Assembly: GCA_051877575.1 (NCBI GenBank)
Contig: JBJEJA010000052.1
Span: 1 to 64,000, forward strand
DNA: 64,000 nucleotides
DNA from: UBA2882 sp051877575
GTDB lineage: Bacteria; Bacillota; Clostridia; Lachnospirales; Lachnospiraceae
Direction: 5' to 3'
A model generated the notes under the pieces. That model searched no databases, had not been told where the DNA came from, and saw only the letters and a list, made by a program, of their open reading frames with translations. Position numbers and translations under genes: made by a program. Below, piece after piece: positions 34,796 to 43,662 of this stretch. The number at the start of each line of letters is the position of its first letter. Within the stretch, counting starts at the first letter, position 1.

Positions 34796-37327
34796 ATGAA
34801 AAAGGGATTGATAAAAGGGATCGTCTGTTTTGTAACATTTATGGTATCGCTTTTTGCAATCAGTGCCATAATGAACAGGGGAAATACGGATATTACCATG
34901 GAAATGAGCGCAGCTTCTTATCCGTTGGTTTACATTAATTATGAAGGACAGCATATTAACTGTCTGCACGGATACAGCAATGAGATGGATATATCCTTTA
35001 TGCGGGATACGATTACACCTTTGGGAGAGGACCGGAAAATATCGTTATATATTGATAAAATGAACAGTGATATTGCTTCTTTATCTTTTGAAGTGCGTTC
35101 GACGGACGGCGAGCGTCTGATCGAAAATTCCGAGATTTTTAATTACAAGGAAAAGAATGCGGGAATTTCCGCAGATGTAGTCATCAAGGATCTGATAGAG
35201 AAGGATACGGAATACGAATTTATTGTATTGATAGAAACGGCGGCTGGAAAGACGATCCGATATTATACGCGTATCATACAGAGAAGCGAGAATCATGCGG
35301 GAGAAGAAATCCGGTTTGTGCAGGATTTTCACAATAAAACGTTTGATAAAGAGGCGGCCAGAGATTTGACAAAATATCTGGAGACCGACGAGACCGGAGA
35401 TAATACTTCTTACAGTTATGTGAATATTCATAGCAGCTTTTCCCAGCTGACATGGGGGAATCTGAAGGTGGAAAAAATTACGGAGCCACAGCTCTTCGTG
35501 ACAGAATTTTTTTCACAGACCATGCGTGTGAAAATGACTTATTATGTGATGATAACGACTGAAGATGGGCAAAGAAAATGCCGTGTGGAGGAATTTTACA
35601 GATTGCGCTACGGAACCCAGAGAATTTATCTGCTGGATTTCGAAAGGACCATGAATGAAGTATTCGAAATGGATATTGAGGCATTTAATAAAAACAAGCT
35701 GGATTTGGGAATCCGGGATGCAGATGTGGAGATCATGGAGAGTGAAGACGGCGGCATTTTTGCTTTTATATCGGAAAACAGGCTTTTCTGCTACAATTCC
35801 ACCAATAATCGGTTTGCACTGCTTTTTGGTTTCTATGGAAAAGATAACGAAGATGAAAGAACTTATTATGATCAGAATGATATTCGTATCCTGAATGTGG
35901 ATGAGACCGGAAATGTGCAGTTTATGGTATATGGCTATATGAACAGAGGCACACATGAGGGAAATATGGGGATTGTGGTATATTTTTATAACAGTGTGCT
36001 GAATACCATAGAGGAAGAGGTTTTTATTCCGTATGATAAGTCCTATGCGGTTCTTGCCAGTGATTTGGAGCAATTGACATATTTAAACAGCAGCAATGAA
36101 TTGTTTTTGTATTTAGGCGGCAGCATTTTTTGCATTAAATTGGAAGAGAACAGCTATGAGACGGTAGTGGAAAATCTGCCTCAGGGCAGCCTGAAAGTGT
36201 CCCGGTCCAACCGAATGGCAGTATGGCCGGAAGGAGAGGATCTGAACAGAAGTACAAGCCTTGCACTTATGAATTTAAACAGCCGCAGCATTTCCAAAGT
36301 AGAAGCGGGGAACGGCAATTATATCAAACCGCTTGGTTTTATGGAAGAGGATCTGATTTACGGACTGATAAGAGCTTCGGATATTTATACGGATAATGCC
36401 GGAAGCGTTTTAATGCCGATGTTCCGTGTCAGCATTTGCAGCGGTGCAGATAACAGTATTACGATGAATTATGAAAAACATGGTGTCTATGTGACGGATA
36501 TCAGTATTGAGAATAACCAGATCAATCTGCAGAGGGTCAGCAGGGATAATACCGGGCAGGCTTATACTTCCGTTGCATCGGACCAGATTATGAGTACGGA
36601 AACCGGACTGCAGGGAGAAAATGCTGTTGAAGTAGTGGTAACAGAAGCATTGGAAAAAATCGTACAGATTGCAGCCAAAGGAACGGTTGAAACAAAATCC
36701 CTGAAATTTTTAACGCCTAAAGAGGTTATGTATGAGGGCGGGCATGAGATGATACTGAATCGCCCGGAACAGACGGAGAGCAAATATTTTGTCTATGGGG
36801 CAGACGGAATCAGCGGTGTGTATTCCAATGCTTCGGAAGCTGTGGGTGCCGCAGAAAAAACGGCCGGAACGGTTATCAATGAAGCGGGGGATTATGTCTG
36901 GGTAAAGGGAAACCGTGCCGTTCGAAATCAGATCATGAAGATAGAGGGGACTGCCGCGGATGAAGAGAATTCCTCTCTGGCGGTGTGCCTCAATACGATG
37001 CTGGGAGCGGAAGGAATTACCCGTAACAGCCAGTATATGCTGGATCAGGGACAATCCGCACTTTCCATTTTGGAAGAACAGATGCCGGAGGCGGAAATAC
37101 TGGATCTCGGAGGGTGCAGTCTGGATGCCGTGCTTTACTATGTCGACAGAGATATTCCGGTCATGGCGATTTTGCAGGACAAAAGTGCAGTATTGATTAT
37201 CGGTTTTAATGAATTAAATACGGTTATTATGGATCCCGCAACGGGAACAATTTACAAAAAAGGCATGAACGATTCTACGGAGTGGTTTAACGCGAACGGA
37301 AATCAGTTCATTACCTATATCCGTTAA
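34796..37327 (+). CDS. Large exported protein with a C39-peptidase-like C terminus
   Basis: 843 residues. A signal anchor at about 5-24 (GIVCFVTFMVSLFAISAIM) is followed by about 650 extracytoplasmic residues that look like repeated beta strands, possibly a propeller (LFCYNSTNNRFALLF, then AVWPEGEDLNRSTSLALMN). The last 130 residues resemble a C39-like cysteine-peptidase fold. The Cys region is SLAVCLNTMLGAEG, GCSLDAVLYYVDRDIPVMAI follows, and the third part has DPATGTIYKKGMNDS. The classic QCG before the Cys is missing and the usual His is not evident, so it may be a binding or scaffold domain. It is probably a surface or wall protein of unknown role. It lies 37 bp after the methyltransferase. 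Confidence 0.72.
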   Translation: MKKGLIKGIVCFVTFMVSLFAISAIMNRGNTDITMEMSAASYPLVYINYEGQHINCLHGYSNEMDISFMRDTITPLGEDRKISLYIDKMNSDIASLSFEVRSTDGERLIENSEIFNYKEKNAGISADVVIKDLIEKDTEYEFIVLIETAAGKTIRYYTRIIQRSENHAGEEIRFVQDFHNKTFDKEAARDLTKYLETDETGDNTSYSYVNIHSSFSQLTWGNLKVEKITEPQLFVTEFFSQTMRVKMTYYVMITTEDGQRKCRVEEFYRLRYGTQRIYLLDFERTMNEVFEMDIEAFNKNKLDLGIRDADVEIMESEDGGIFAFISENRLFCYNSTNNRFALLFGFYGKDNEDERTYYDQNDIRILNVDETGNVQFMVYGYMNRGTHEGNMGIVVYFYNSVLNTIEEEVFIPYDKSYAVLASDLEQLTYLNSSNELFLYLGGSIFCIKLEENSYETVVENLPQGSLKVSRSNRMAVWPEGEDLNRSTSLALMNLNSRSISKVEAGNGNYIKPLGFMEEDLIYGLIRASDIYTDNAGSVLMPMFRVSICSGADNSITMNYEKHGVYVTDISIENNQINLQRVSRDNTGQAYTSVASDQIMSTETGLQGENAVEVVVTEALEKIVQIAAKGTVETKSLKFLTPKEVMYEGGHEMILNRPEQTESKYFVYGADGISGVYSNASEAVGAAEKTAGTVINEAGDYVWVKGNRAVRNQIMKIEGTAADEENSSLAVCLNTMLGAEGITRNSQYMLDQGQSALSILEEQMPEAEILDLGGCSLDAVLYYVDRDIPVMAILQDKSAVLIIGFNELNTVIMDPATGTIYKKGMNDSTEWFNANGNQFITYIR

Positions 37328-37346
37328 AATCAGTAAACATGAATAA

Positions 37347-37387
37347 CTGCCGGCGGTTGCAGAGTTGAAATCTGTAGCTGCCGGCAG
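37347..37387. terminator. Hairpin between convergent genes
   Basis: CTGCCGGC pairs with GCCGGCAG, and inside it TGCAGA pairs with TCTGTA. T-rich sequence follows on the plus strand. It probably stops transcription of the exported protein and of queT. Confidence 0.7.
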
Positions 37388-37419
37388 CTTGTTTTCGGAC
37401 CTTTTTTGGATGATATTAC

Positions 37420-37908
37420 TTAGTTTCGGAAAAGAACGCGACGGTATCTTTGTAACAGAAATAAAAGAAACATGCCAAGGACACCGCAGGAAATGACTTC
37501 TCCGGCACCGACAGTCAGCATAAAGAACGGAATGCTGCCCGGAATGCCATATGCATAATATAATACAAAAGGAATAATAATCGTATTTGCCAAAACGGGA
37601 GGAAGAGGAGCCAGCCACTTCCATTTACGAAGAGCATAAGTCCCTAAGGCACCCAGAAGAGTTGCCAGACTACCGAAAATGACATCCCAGATGGGAGCGC
37701 CTGTGATAAAATTGCTAAGCAGGCATCCGATAAAGAGACCGGGAACGGCAGCAGGTGTAAAAAAAGGAAGGATGGTAAGTGCCTCGGAAATACGGACCTG
37801 AATGGCACCGCTTGCCAGATTGAACGCGTTAATGGCAAGTGTGAGTACCACATAGATGGCAGCGATAACCGCCGCTTGGGTGATAAAGTAAGCTTTTTTG
37901 TTTTTCAT
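37420..37908 (-). CDS. queT: QueT-type transporter component (queuosine precursor ECF S subunit)
   Basis: 162 residues with five to six membrane segments. The N-terminal pattern AAVIAAIYVVLTLAINAFN, then GAIQVRISEALTILPFFTP and PGLFIGCLLSNFITGAPIWD, is that of QueT. QueT binds a queuosine precursor such as preQ1 or preQ0 and works with the shared ECF energising module, which is not in this window. AAAGGAG lies upstream. The leader is highly structured, as expected for a preQ1-responsive gene. Confidence 0.9.
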   Translation of the reverse strand: MKNKKAYFITQAAVIAAIYVVLTLAINAFNLASGAIQVRISEALTILPFFTPAAVPGLFIGCLLSNFITGAPIWDVIFGSLATLLGALGTYALRKWKWLAPLPPVLANTIIIPFVLYYAYGIPGSIPFFMLTVGAGEVISCGVLGMFLLFLLQRYRRVLFRN

Positions 37909-38035
37909 TTTGTTTTCTCCTTTAGTTTTGATTTACAGTCTGTGGGCTTTTGCTTCAGACTGAGGTCAGGAAGGTCTCGAACTGACCGGTTTGTTGCAAG
38001 AAATCTGTTTTATCAATAATCTGTTGATTCGCAAC
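37909..38035 (-). promoter_or_regulatory. Structured queT leader, candidate preQ1 riboswitch
   Basis: From the promoter at 38042 the mRNA has about 127 nt before queT. GTTGC/GCAAC can close the first part. Hairpin GGTCAG/CTGACC covers 37964-37987 and hairpin CAGTCTG/CAGACTG covers 37936-37962. The A-rich tail AAATCAAAACTAAAGGAG runs straight into the ribosome binding site and resembles the preQ1-I tail. The loop lacks the TAG needed for the usual class I pseudoknot, so the class is unresolved. Confidence 0.5.
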
Positions 38036-38041
38036 GAGGCT

Positions 38042-38070
38042 AGTGTAGCACAGGAAAAGGAAAAAAGCAA
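38042..38070 (-). promoter_or_regulatory. Promoter of queT
   Basis: On the minus strand, TTGCTT, 17 bp, TACACT. Confidence 0.6.
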
Positions 38071-38144
38071 TTTAAAAAACAGAAAAATGTCAATAACTGC
38101 TGTCAGAAACAGATTAAATCTTTATAAAACCCGTAGCAAACCGA

Positions 38145-38173
38145 TTGACTTTTTGTACTCCATATTTTACCAT
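38145..38173 (+). promoter_or_regulatory. Promoter of the zinc-ribbon gene
   Basis: TTGACT, 17 bp, TACCAT, about 40 bp before the start codon. The region between this and the queT promoter (38071-38144) holds nothing else that I can identify. Confidence 0.6.
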
Positions 38174-38210
38174 GAACATAACATGAAGTTTGCAAATGGA
38201 GGGAATTACA

Positions 38211-38621
38211 ATGGATTTTTTGAGTAAAGTATCTGCAAAGGCAGGGGAAACATTTCAGACAATAAAAGACAGCGAAGTAACCAAAAAGGCAAAAAACTAC
38301 GCAGAGATTCCCGGACTGCAGATGCAGGTGGGAAAATGTGAGAGTCTGATCAAGAAGGCTTATGAAGAAATCGGTGAGGCATATTTCAATGCCCATGAGC
38401 ATGAAGAAGACGGTGAGTATGCGGAACAGTTCAAGGTCATCAAAGAAAATAAAGAAAAAATCGGTCAGTTAAAATCCGAAATTGAGGATAAGAAAAAAGG
38501 TGATGATAATACAACCGATGCAAAAGACGGCTCCGTTTCTATCGAAAAGGTTTGCCCGATTTGCGGAAGAAGCGTTCCCGATGATTCGGCATTCTGCAGT
38601 GTCTGCGGACACCAATTCTAA
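38211..38621 (+). CDS. Zinc-ribbon domain protein with an N-terminal helical region
   Basis: 136 residues from ATG 38211, with GGAGGG 8 bp upstream. Residues 1-90 are charged and helical, probably a coiled coil (KCESLIKKAYEEIGEAYF). A low-complexity Lys/Asp linker leads to the zinc ribbon CPICGRSVPDDSAFCSVCG, which has two CxxC pairs. Such proteins are common in Lachnospiraceae and are usually annotated only by the ribbon. Partner and role are unknown. It has its own promoter and terminator. Confidence 0.83.
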   Translation: MDFLSKVSAKAGETFQTIKDSEVTKKAKNYAEIPGLQMQVGKCESLIKKAYEEIGEAYFNAHEHEEDGEYAEQFKVIKENKEKIGQLKSEIEDKKKGDDNTTDAKDGSVSIEKVCPICGRSVPDDSAFCSVCGHQF

Positions 38622-38635
38622 ATGAACGATAAATA

Positions 38636-38666
38636 AAAAAGGGGCTGTAAAAACAGCCCCTCTTTT
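38636..38666. terminator. Bidirectional terminator between the zinc-ribbon gene and prs
   Basis: AGGGGCTGT pairs with ACAGCCCCT with a 4-nt loop. There are T on one side and A on the other, serving the two convergent genes. Confidence 0.88.
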
Positions 38667-38671
38667 GTTGA

Positions 38672-39856
38672 TTACACTTCTCCGTTTTTATATCTTGCCA
38701 GCAGGTTTTGGATCCTGTCGCTTGGATTCAGCAGATCGCTGATGGAAGCATCATGATTCAGAGTATCGATGATGTAGGCGATATATTTGCTCATATCACA
38801 ATTGATATAGTAAGGTCTTTCCAAAAGCTCGGGTGTCTGGTAGATCAGGTTTGTGGTCAGGATTTCATCAATAATTCCTTCTTCATAGGCCTGATCAAAT
38901 TTAGCAAGTCCGTTTGTAAACAAACCGAAGGTTGCACAGATGAAAATGCGGTTTGCCTTTCTCTTCTTTAATGCTGCGGCAACTTCCAATACACTTTCTC
39001 CGGAAGAGATCATATCGTCTACCACAATGATATCCTTACCCTCTACGCTTGCACCAAGGAATTCGTGGGCAACGATCGGATTGCGTCCGTCTACAATCTG
39101 TGTATAGTCCCGACGTTTATAGAACATACCCATATCCAGACCAAGTACATTGGCGATATAGATAGCACGGCTCATACCGCCTTCATCGGGACTGACTACC
39201 ATCATATGATCGGAATCAATTGTCAGATCTTTTACATGGGAAAGCAGTCCTTTGATGAACTGATAAGCCGGCTGAACGGTTTCGAAACCGTTTAACGGAA
39301 TTGCGTTCTGTACCCGGGCATCATGTGCGTCAAAGGTAATAATGTTGTCCACTCCCATGCTGACAAGCTCCTGAAGTGCGATTGCACAATCCAGAGACTC
39401 ACGGGAACTTCTTTTATGTTGTCTGCTCTCATAAAGAAAAGGCATGATAACGGTAATGCGTCTTGCTTTTCCGCCTACAGCGGCAATGATACGCTTCAGA
39501 TCCTGATAATGATCATCGGGAGACATATGATTAGGATGTCCGCATAAGGAATATGTTAAAGAATAATTTGCTACGTCGACCAGCAGATAAAGGTCGGTAC
39601 CTCTTACAGATTCTAAAATGACGCCTTTGGCTTCGCCGGAACCGAAACGGGGTACTTTGGTCTGGATCAGATAGGAATCGCGTTGATAGCCTTTGAATGC
39701 AAGGCTGTCACTATGTGCGTTTTCACGCTCCGTTCTCCAGTCGACCAGATAGTTGTTTACTTTTTCTCCCAAAGCTTTGCAGCCTTCCAGAGAGATGATT
39801 CCCAAAGAGCCTACGGGAATGGTTTCCAGGTTTCTCATTTCTTCACGTTTGGACAT
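38672..39856 (-). CDS. prs: Ribose-phosphate pyrophosphokinase, long and divergent form
   Basis: 394 residues, about 80 longer than typical PRPP synthetases. Visible motifs are the ATP loop region IMPFLYESRQHKRSSRES, ITFDAHDARVQNAIP (metal His and Asp), the flexible catalytic loop FYKRRDYT, and the PRPP loop IIVVDDMISSGESVLE. In canonical enzymes the loops read YARQDRK and DDMIDTGGT, so both are altered here. The enzyme joins ribose-5-phosphate and ATP into PRPP, feeding upp and nucleotide synthesis. The gene lies 12 bp after the dnaI-like gene. Confidence 0.85.
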   Translation of the reverse strand: MSKREEMRNLETIPVGSLGIISLEGCKALGEKVNNYLVDWRTERENAHSDSLAFKGYQRDSYLIQTKVPRFGSGEAKGVILESVRGTDLYLLVDVANYSLTYSLCGHPNHMSPDDHYQDLKRIIAAVGGKARRITVIMPFLYESRQHKRSSRESLDCAIALQELVSMGVDNIITFDAHDARVQNAIPLNGFETVQPAYQFIKGLLSHVKDLTIDSDHMMVVSPDEGGMSRAIYIANVLGLDMGMFYKRRDYTQIVDGRNPIVAHEFLGASVEGKDIIVVDDMISSGESVLEVAAALKKRKANRIFICATFGLFTNGLAKFDQAYEEGIIDEILTTNLIYQTPELLERPYYINCDMSKYIAYIIDTLNHDASISDLLNPSDRIQNLLARYKNGEV

Positions 39857-39868
39857 GATGAAAGATCC

Positions 39869-40861
39869 TCACTTTCTCTTATCTTGAAATTTCTTTAGCA
39901 TTCGAATATCTCGTCCCTCAAATTTACAAAAAGTGAAATGACTGCTGACACGGGAAAAAATTCTTTCCGAATAGCGTCTGCTCAGTTCATCTAAAGTCAG
40001 GTTCGTAGAAATCAAGGTGGCTTTCTTTAGTAAATCCCGGTTGTTCAGGCAGGTAAATAAGTCTGCCTTTACCCTTTCGCTGATGGCTTCCGTGCCCAGA
40101 TCGTCTATAATGAGCAGGTCGCATTGATTGATATCTTCCAGAAAAGAAAAATAGGCATCCTTATCATCCTGGAAACGGAAATCCACAAGGTCTTTAAATA
40201 ATTTATCGGCGCTGTAATAGGTTACCGAATATCCCTGTTCCATCAATTCTTTGGCTATGCAACAGGATAGAAAAGTTTTACCAGTACCAACATTACCATA
40301 AAATACGAGATTTTGGTAGTCCGAGTTGAAATTTCCTGTAAACTTTTTGCTGATGTTCAACGCATTGGCATAAGAAGCTGCTTCCGCTTCGTTAAAGTAG
40401 TCAAAGGAAAGTGTATCAAAATTCTGGACCGAGATCAGATCAAAAATCCCGGATTGCTCAAATAAAAGCCTTGTCTGGGCTTCTATGAAACAGGTACACT
40501 TAGTGCGGCTTTGGGGAAGAAAACCGGTATCATGACATTTGGGACATGTATAGATGGGGGCAAGATAATCTTTCGGATAGCCCGCATCCGTTAAAATCCG
40601 GTCTCTTTTATCAACCAGCAGATCTTCCTGCGTTTTGATGACGGATAAGGCATCCGTATCTTTGTCCAGATTGGCCTGCATCCGTTTCATTCTCAGGTTG
40701 CGGAGTTCGTCCTCGGTATCAAAATAGGAGGGAAGCTTTTGGCGGACCTCCTCGGTGCGTGCAATCTGGATCCGGTGATTCTCCAAACGTATATTATCGT
40801 ATTTCTCCATAATGGAATCAAACTGTCTGTTGCTTAAACCCATAAACTGTACCTCATTCAA
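39869..40861 (-). CDS. DnaI/DnaC-like helicase loader ATPase
   Basis: 330 residues. The N-terminal region is helical, followed by a Cys cluster (CPKCHDTGFLPQSRTKCTCF) that may bind zinc as in DnaI. The AAA+ core has Walker A YGNVGTGKTFLSCCIA, Walker B LLIIDDLGTEA, sensor-type LISTNLTLDEL and the arginine-finger region RRYSERIFSRV. It loads replicative helicase at the origin or at restart sites. It lies 10 bp downstream of the dnaD-like gene, as in many Firmicutes. Confidence 0.88.
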   Translation of the reverse strand: MNEVQFMGLSNRQFDSIMEKYDNIRLENHRIQIARTEEVRQKLPSYFDTEDELRNLRMKRMQANLDKDTDALSVIKTQEDLLVDKRDRILTDAGYPKDYLAPIYTCPKCHDTGFLPQSRTKCTCFIEAQTRLLFEQSGIFDLISVQNFDTLSFDYFNEAEAASYANALNISKKFTGNFNSDYQNLVFYGNVGTGKTFLSCCIAKELMEQGYSVTYYSADKLFKDLVDFRFQDDKDAYFSFLEDINQCDLLIIDDLGTEAISERVKADLFTCLNNRDLLKKATLISTNLTLDELSRRYSERIFSRVSSHFTFCKFEGRDIRMLKKFQDKRK

Positions 40862-40871
40862 ACATGAAATG

Positions 40872-41948
40872 CTAATTGCTCAGTAACATTTTCTCAAGCG
40901 CATCGTAGTCATAGGAGCGCTGCTGAAAGTCATTAAAGCCGCTGTCTTTTTTGGAGACGGGAGAAGCAGACTTCTGATAGGAAGCATCCATGGCTTCAAT
41001 GTCTTTGAGGTTCTTAATATTGGCATCATGCCATTTGGTCAGGATGGCATTGGCATATTGAAAGCGGTTGTGATCCGTTGCAAGCACGGCGCGTTCGCAG
41101 GCTTTGAGTACAATTTCCGAAGAGAAACCGAACTGATAAAACCATTTTTTGATGTAAGCAACCTCCGGTTCTGTGGGCTCGGAATTCTTGCCCAAAGCTC
41201 GCATGACGCTGTATACCTGTTTGTCGTATTTGGTAGTTCTCAGTTTGGCCTGACGGACTGTGGATATATGTGATTCTGCCCAATCAACCGCAACTTTTTC
41301 CATATAGGAGAATTGTTTTTTCCCTCTTCCGACACAATATTGAATAAGATAATCAATCAGATCGGTGGAAAAACCTAAAGTATCATATATAAAAAGCAAT
41401 GTTTCCAGATCGCTGCGGGAAAGCATTTTTCCCGTATACTGCTCAGCGATAAAGATAATCTGAGCGGTTTCGTTATTGCTCTGGAAAGCGGCAAGGTCAT
41501 CCGCGGAAAATGTTGTTTTCGCGGGGACTGTACTTTTGGAACCGGCAGATTTGGATGTCTCCTTTGCCGTTTTGGAAGTATCTGCCGCAAGTTTGGGAGC
41601 CAGAGACACAATTTCAGCCTTGGGATTCAAGGACGGAAAGGGGAGCACATGAATTGCCTTCAGATTCTGCTCGCTGTCATAATCGAGAGAAAGCAGTTTT
41701 AACTTTTCCCAATAACGGAGTGCGCGCAGCACATCTTTTTCCGTATAGTTAAAACGATCTGCAATATCGGAAATGCCAAAAGGCAGATTTGCCCCGGTCA
41801 TACGAATTAAATACAGATAGATTTTAATCTGGGCATCATTGGCGGATACCATATATTCATCAATAAACTGATTGGAAATAATGGTAGCGTCCAATCCCTG
41901 CTCCTGGTAAATTGTTAAATGTGTCATCTCATCACCCGGTTTGTTCAT
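40872..41948 (-). CDS. DnaD-like replication initiation protein
   Basis: 358 residues. An N-terminal winged-helix region (about 20-100: IYLYLIRMTGANLPFGISDI, FNYTEKDVLRALRYWEKL) is followed by a linker and two DnaD-type domains (DDB2 fold), the second ending LTKWHDANIKNLKDIEA. DnaD proteins remodel origin DNA and help load the helicase with DnaB and DnaI. Start choice is open: ATG 41948 has a weak AAAGA, and ATG 41927 has GGTGATG. The upstream region holds five DnaA boxes, suggesting DnaA control. Confidence 0.85.
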   Translation of the reverse strand: MNKPGDEMTHLTIYQEQGLDATIISNQFIDEYMVSANDAQIKIYLYLIRMTGANLPFGISDIADRFNYTEKDVLRALRYWEKLKLLSLDYDSEQNLKAIHVLPFPSLNPKAEIVSLAPKLAADTSKTAKETSKSAGSKSTVPAKTTFSADDLAAFQSNNETAQIIFIAEQYTGKMLSRSDLETLLFIYDTLGFSTDLIDYLIQYCVGRGKKQFSYMEKVAVDWAESHISTVRQAKLRTTKYDKQVYSVMRALGKNSEPTEPEVAYIKKWFYQFGFSSEIVLKACERAVLATDHNRFQYANAILTKWHDANIKNLKDIEAMDASYQKSASPVSKKDSGFNDFQQRSYDYDALEKMLLSN

Positions 41949-42050
41949 TCTTTAAAGCAAGTGAAAGTATAGCATAACCGAACGAAAAAAGAAATAGTAA
42001 ATTTTTCGCAAACCCGCATAAAATCTGGATTTGGAGGGATTTGTTCAAAT

Positions 42051-42212
42051 TGTGGATAATGTGGATATCAGGTACACATAATGTAAAAAAATTGTCGATG
42101 TCATAGAGTTATCGGGGGTTTGTCAATAAATAAAAAATAATTTATGTAAATCAAAATATCCACAACAAAAAGTGGGTAATTTCGCTTCTTTTGCTGTGGA
42201 TATTGTGGATAA
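42051..42212. promoter_or_regulatory. Cluster of five DnaA boxes around an AT-rich stretch
   Basis: TGTGGATAA at 42051-42059 and 42204-42212 are perfect DnaA boxes (complement TTATCCACA). TGTGGATAT occurs at 42060-42068 and 42195-42203, and ATATCCACA in the opposite sense at 42156-42164. Two pairs abut with no gap. Between them lies a strongly AT-rich segment (about 42120-42155). The cluster is in front of the dnaD-dnaI pair and runs up to the murC stop codon. From 41949 to 42050 there is a TATACT-type -10 candidate for dnaD but little else. Confidence 0.75.
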
Positions 42213-43589
42213 TTATTTTTTTAGTAGATTTTCGCCGATATTTACAACGTCTCCCGCCCCCATAGTTATCAACAAGTCTCCGGGGGAATAATTTTTTTTC
42301 AAAAATTCTTCTATTTCTTTAAAAGAAGGGAAGTAGTCACAGGCAGTTCTCAGTTTTTGGATTTCTTCCTGAAGCGTTTTGGAACTGATTCCCAAAGTAT
42401 CCGTCTCTCTTGCAGCATAGATATCAGCCAGCACCACGTGATCCGCAGCGGAAAGCGCTTTGGCAAATTCGGGAAGAAAAGCCTTGGTCCTGGTGTAAGT
42501 ATGGGGCTGAAAAACGCACCACAATTTCTGATGCGGATAGTGCTGTGCCGCAGACAGGGTAGAGGAAATCTCCGTAGGGTGGTGGGCATAATCGTCAATG
42601 ACGGTTACGCCGTCGACGGTTCCCTTTAACTGAAAACGCCGTTCCGTGCCATGGAAGTTTTGCAGAGCCTTTTGTACGATGTCCGTTGGAATTCCCAGTA
42701 CATCCGAAAGGGCAGCTGCGGCCATGGAATTGTATACATTGTGTTCTCCGGGAACTCCCAGAGTGATTTTTCGGCGTTCCCCGTTGTGACAAAGATAATA
42801 GGAAGGTCTTGCCAACTCGTCATAAACGATTTCTTCGGGATAATAATCACAGGAACTCTCACTGCCATAAGTAATGACTCTGCAGTCAAGGCCGTTTGTG
42901 ATTTCCGTAAGATCCGGAATGTTGCCGTTAATGATTAAAGTACCATCTTTTGGAAGCAAAGATGCAAATTTTTGGAAAGAATGACGGATGTCCTGAATAT
43001 CTTTAAAAAAGTCCAAGTGATCTGCCTCGATATTCAGGATAAGGCTGATCTTAGGATAAAAGCTTAAAAAGCTGTTGGTGTACTCGCAGGCTTCGGTAAC
43101 AAACAGGCCGGAACTGCCGACCCGGATATTGCCGTGAATGGACGGCAGGATGCCGCCGATGGATAAAGTCGGATCTGCATCTGCTGCGAGAAGAATCTCA
43201 CTGATCATGGAAGTTGTGGTGGTTTTACCATGGGTACCGCTGACAGCGATAGGCGTGTCATAGTTGTGCATGATCTGCCCAAGCAGATCAGCCCTGGTCA
43301 TGCAGGGAATGTTCTGCTCCTTTGCGGCACACAGCTCGGGATTATCAGTGTGGATTGCTGCGGTATAAACAACAACATGGATGTCCTTTGTGATGTTGCC
43401 GGCAGACTGGCCGTAGAAGACAGTTGCGCCTTTTTCTTCAAGATGGATTGTTAAAGGACTTTGCCTGGAGTCGGAACCGGAAACGGTAAATCCCCGATCC
43501 AGCAGCACTTCGGCCAGGCCGCTCATGCTGATGCCGCCGATGCCGATAAAATGGACATGAATTGGTTGATTAAAATTAATATGATACAT
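42213..43589 (-). CDS. murC: UDP-N-acetylmuramate--L-alanine ligase
   Basis: 458 residues, the usual length. The Rossmann start FIGIGGISMSGLAEVL is followed by the ATP loop AVSGTHGKTTTTSMISEIL (about residue 115), the central region NIEADHLDFFKD, and the C-terminal motifs DDYAHHPTEI and FQPHTYTRTKAF. It adds L-Ala to UDP-MurNAc in peptidoglycan synthesis. It has its own promoter (43634) and stops right at the DnaA-box cluster. Confidence 0.97.
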   Translation of the reverse strand: MYHINFNQPIHVHFIGIGGISMSGLAEVLLDRGFTVSGSDSRQSPLTIHLEEKGATVFYGQSAGNITKDIHVVVYTAAIHTDNPELCAAKEQNIPCMTRADLLGQIMHNYDTPIAVSGTHGKTTTTSMISEILLAADADPTLSIGGILPSIHGNIRVGSSGLFVTEACEYTNSFLSFYPKISLILNIEADHLDFFKDIQDIRHSFQKFASLLPKDGTLIINGNIPDLTEITNGLDCRVITYGSESSCDYYPEEIVYDELARPSYYLCHNGERRKITLGVPGEHNVYNSMAAAALSDVLGIPTDIVQKALQNFHGTERRFQLKGTVDGVTVIDDYAHHPTEISSTLSAAQHYPHQKLWCVFQPHTYTRTKAFLPEFAKALSAADHVVLADIYAARETDTLGISSKTLQEEIQKLRTACDYFPSFKEIEEFLKKNYSPGDLLITMGAGDVVNIGENLLKK

Positions 43590-43633
43590 GAATACACTTC
43601 CTATTCGTTATTCCTTTTTTTCATTCCTTTTTC

Positions 43634-43662
43634 ATTATAACCACCTAAAGAGGAAAAACCAA
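43634..43662 (-). promoter_or_regulatory. Promoter of murC
   Basis: On the minus strand, TTGGTT, 17 bp, TATAAT, about 45 bp upstream of the start. Confidence 0.68.

Noticed and set aside
37936..37987. Firm call of a class I preQ1 riboswitch
   Set aside because: The tail fits but the loop does not offer the needed pseudoknot pairing, so only a candidate is reported.
42051..42212. The DnaA-box cluster as the chromosomal origin
   Set aside because: dnaA and dnaN are not adjacent and there is no clear strand switch here. A regulatory or titration site is the more careful call.
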